Positions 24,336 through 24,531 of a stretch of 24,531 nt of DNA are shown piece by piece. The notes under the pieces were generated by a model. It had not been told where the DNA came from. It saw only the letters and a list, made by a program, of their open reading frames with translations, and did no database searches. Within the stretch, counting starts at the first letter, position 1. Each line of letters begins with the position of its first letter. The translations under genes and the position numbers were made by a program. The stretch is from Acidobacteriota bacterium (lineage in GTDB: Bacteria > Acidobacteriota > Terriglobia > Terriglobales > Acidobacteriaceae). The DNA lies in contig JAJXZK010000317.1 in assembly GCA_021780095.1 (NCBI GenBank), positions 1 through 24,531 on the forward strand. Reading direction: 5' to 3'.

Positions 24336-24531
24336 TCATGCTACCTGAGCCTCGCCACAAGGAGCATTGCTCAATTGACGAGGATTCGGTAGCGCACAAA
24401 TCGGTATCACCGTTGGATCTGTCCAAAGATCTTCCGGAGTCGGGTAACTCGTTCCTGGTCTTTGAAGCGGGTACGGCGTGGCAAGGCTCATGAAATATTG
24501 CAGCCCCGAACAATAGAACTCCTTTTTCGGT
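24336..24531 (-). CDS. Possible partial gene entering from the right edge
   Basis: A minus-strand frame is open from the window edge to a TGA at 24336-24338. It reads KKEFYCSGLQYFMSLATPYP and then a proline-rich tail. The alternative minus-strand frame 24250-24513 (87 codons) is also open across the same stretch, so the true frame is unclear. The location, just upstream of terminase, is where a small terminase subunit could lie, but neither frame resembles one. No function is assigned. Confidence 0.3.
   Translation of the reverse strand, partial: PKKEFYCSGLQYFMSLATPYPLQRPGTSYPTPEDLWTDPTVIPICALPNPRQLSNAPCGEAQVA

Overview
The window looks like a chromosomal segment of an Acidobacteriota (Terriglobia-like) bacterium. 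This is an inference. It rests on moderate GC content, a very large secreted Asp-box propeller protein with tandem ASPM/SPD-2/Hydin-type (choice-of-anchor D) repeats and a membrane segment buried in its last Ig-like domain, and LPS heptose genes that imply a Gram-negative envelope. No rRNA, tRNA, CRISPR array, integrase or IS transposase was seen.

Left part (1-11.6 kb), host genes. Two tandem paralogous multi-pass membrane proteins lie on the minus strand (135-896, 1124-1906); each is followed by a copy of the same 43-bp repeat. A UDP-sugar 4-epimerase-like gene follows on the plus strand (2190-3167). A minus-strand two-gene unit encodes an antibiotic-biosynthesis-monooxygenase-fold protein and a double-ACT protein. 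It is divergent from an ArsR-type regulator (4145-4870), with a perfect inverted repeat in the shared intergenic region. The 1712-residue surface protein occupies 5145-10283. Next come gmhA (10421-10999) and gmhB (11035-11604), two steps of ADP-heptose synthesis.

Right part (11.7 kb to the end), a phage-like structural block entirely on the minus strand. In transcription order (right to left) it holds terminase large subunit, HipA-like kinase, DUF3037 protein, terminator, portal, protease, coiled-coil scaffold candidate, major capsid protein, terminator, head-tail connector, two small neck/tail-completion candidates, tail-tube-like protein, a 777-residue hub/fibre-like protein with an embedded lectin-like domain, and a small coiled-coil membrane protein. 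The order matches the head module of HK97-like tailed phages. However, no tape-measure protein, integrase, repressor, replication gene or endolysin lies between the terminase and the host gmhB gene. This suggests a reduced or domesticated particle or GTA-like locus, unless the missing genes lie beyond the right edge.

The most noteworthy feature is the HipA-like kinase/DUF3037 pair sitting inside the head module between terminase and portal. It has its own candidate promoter and operator upstream and a strong bidirectional hairpin terminator downstream, so it looks like a self-contained toxin-antitoxin or defence-like cassette embedded in the structural operon.
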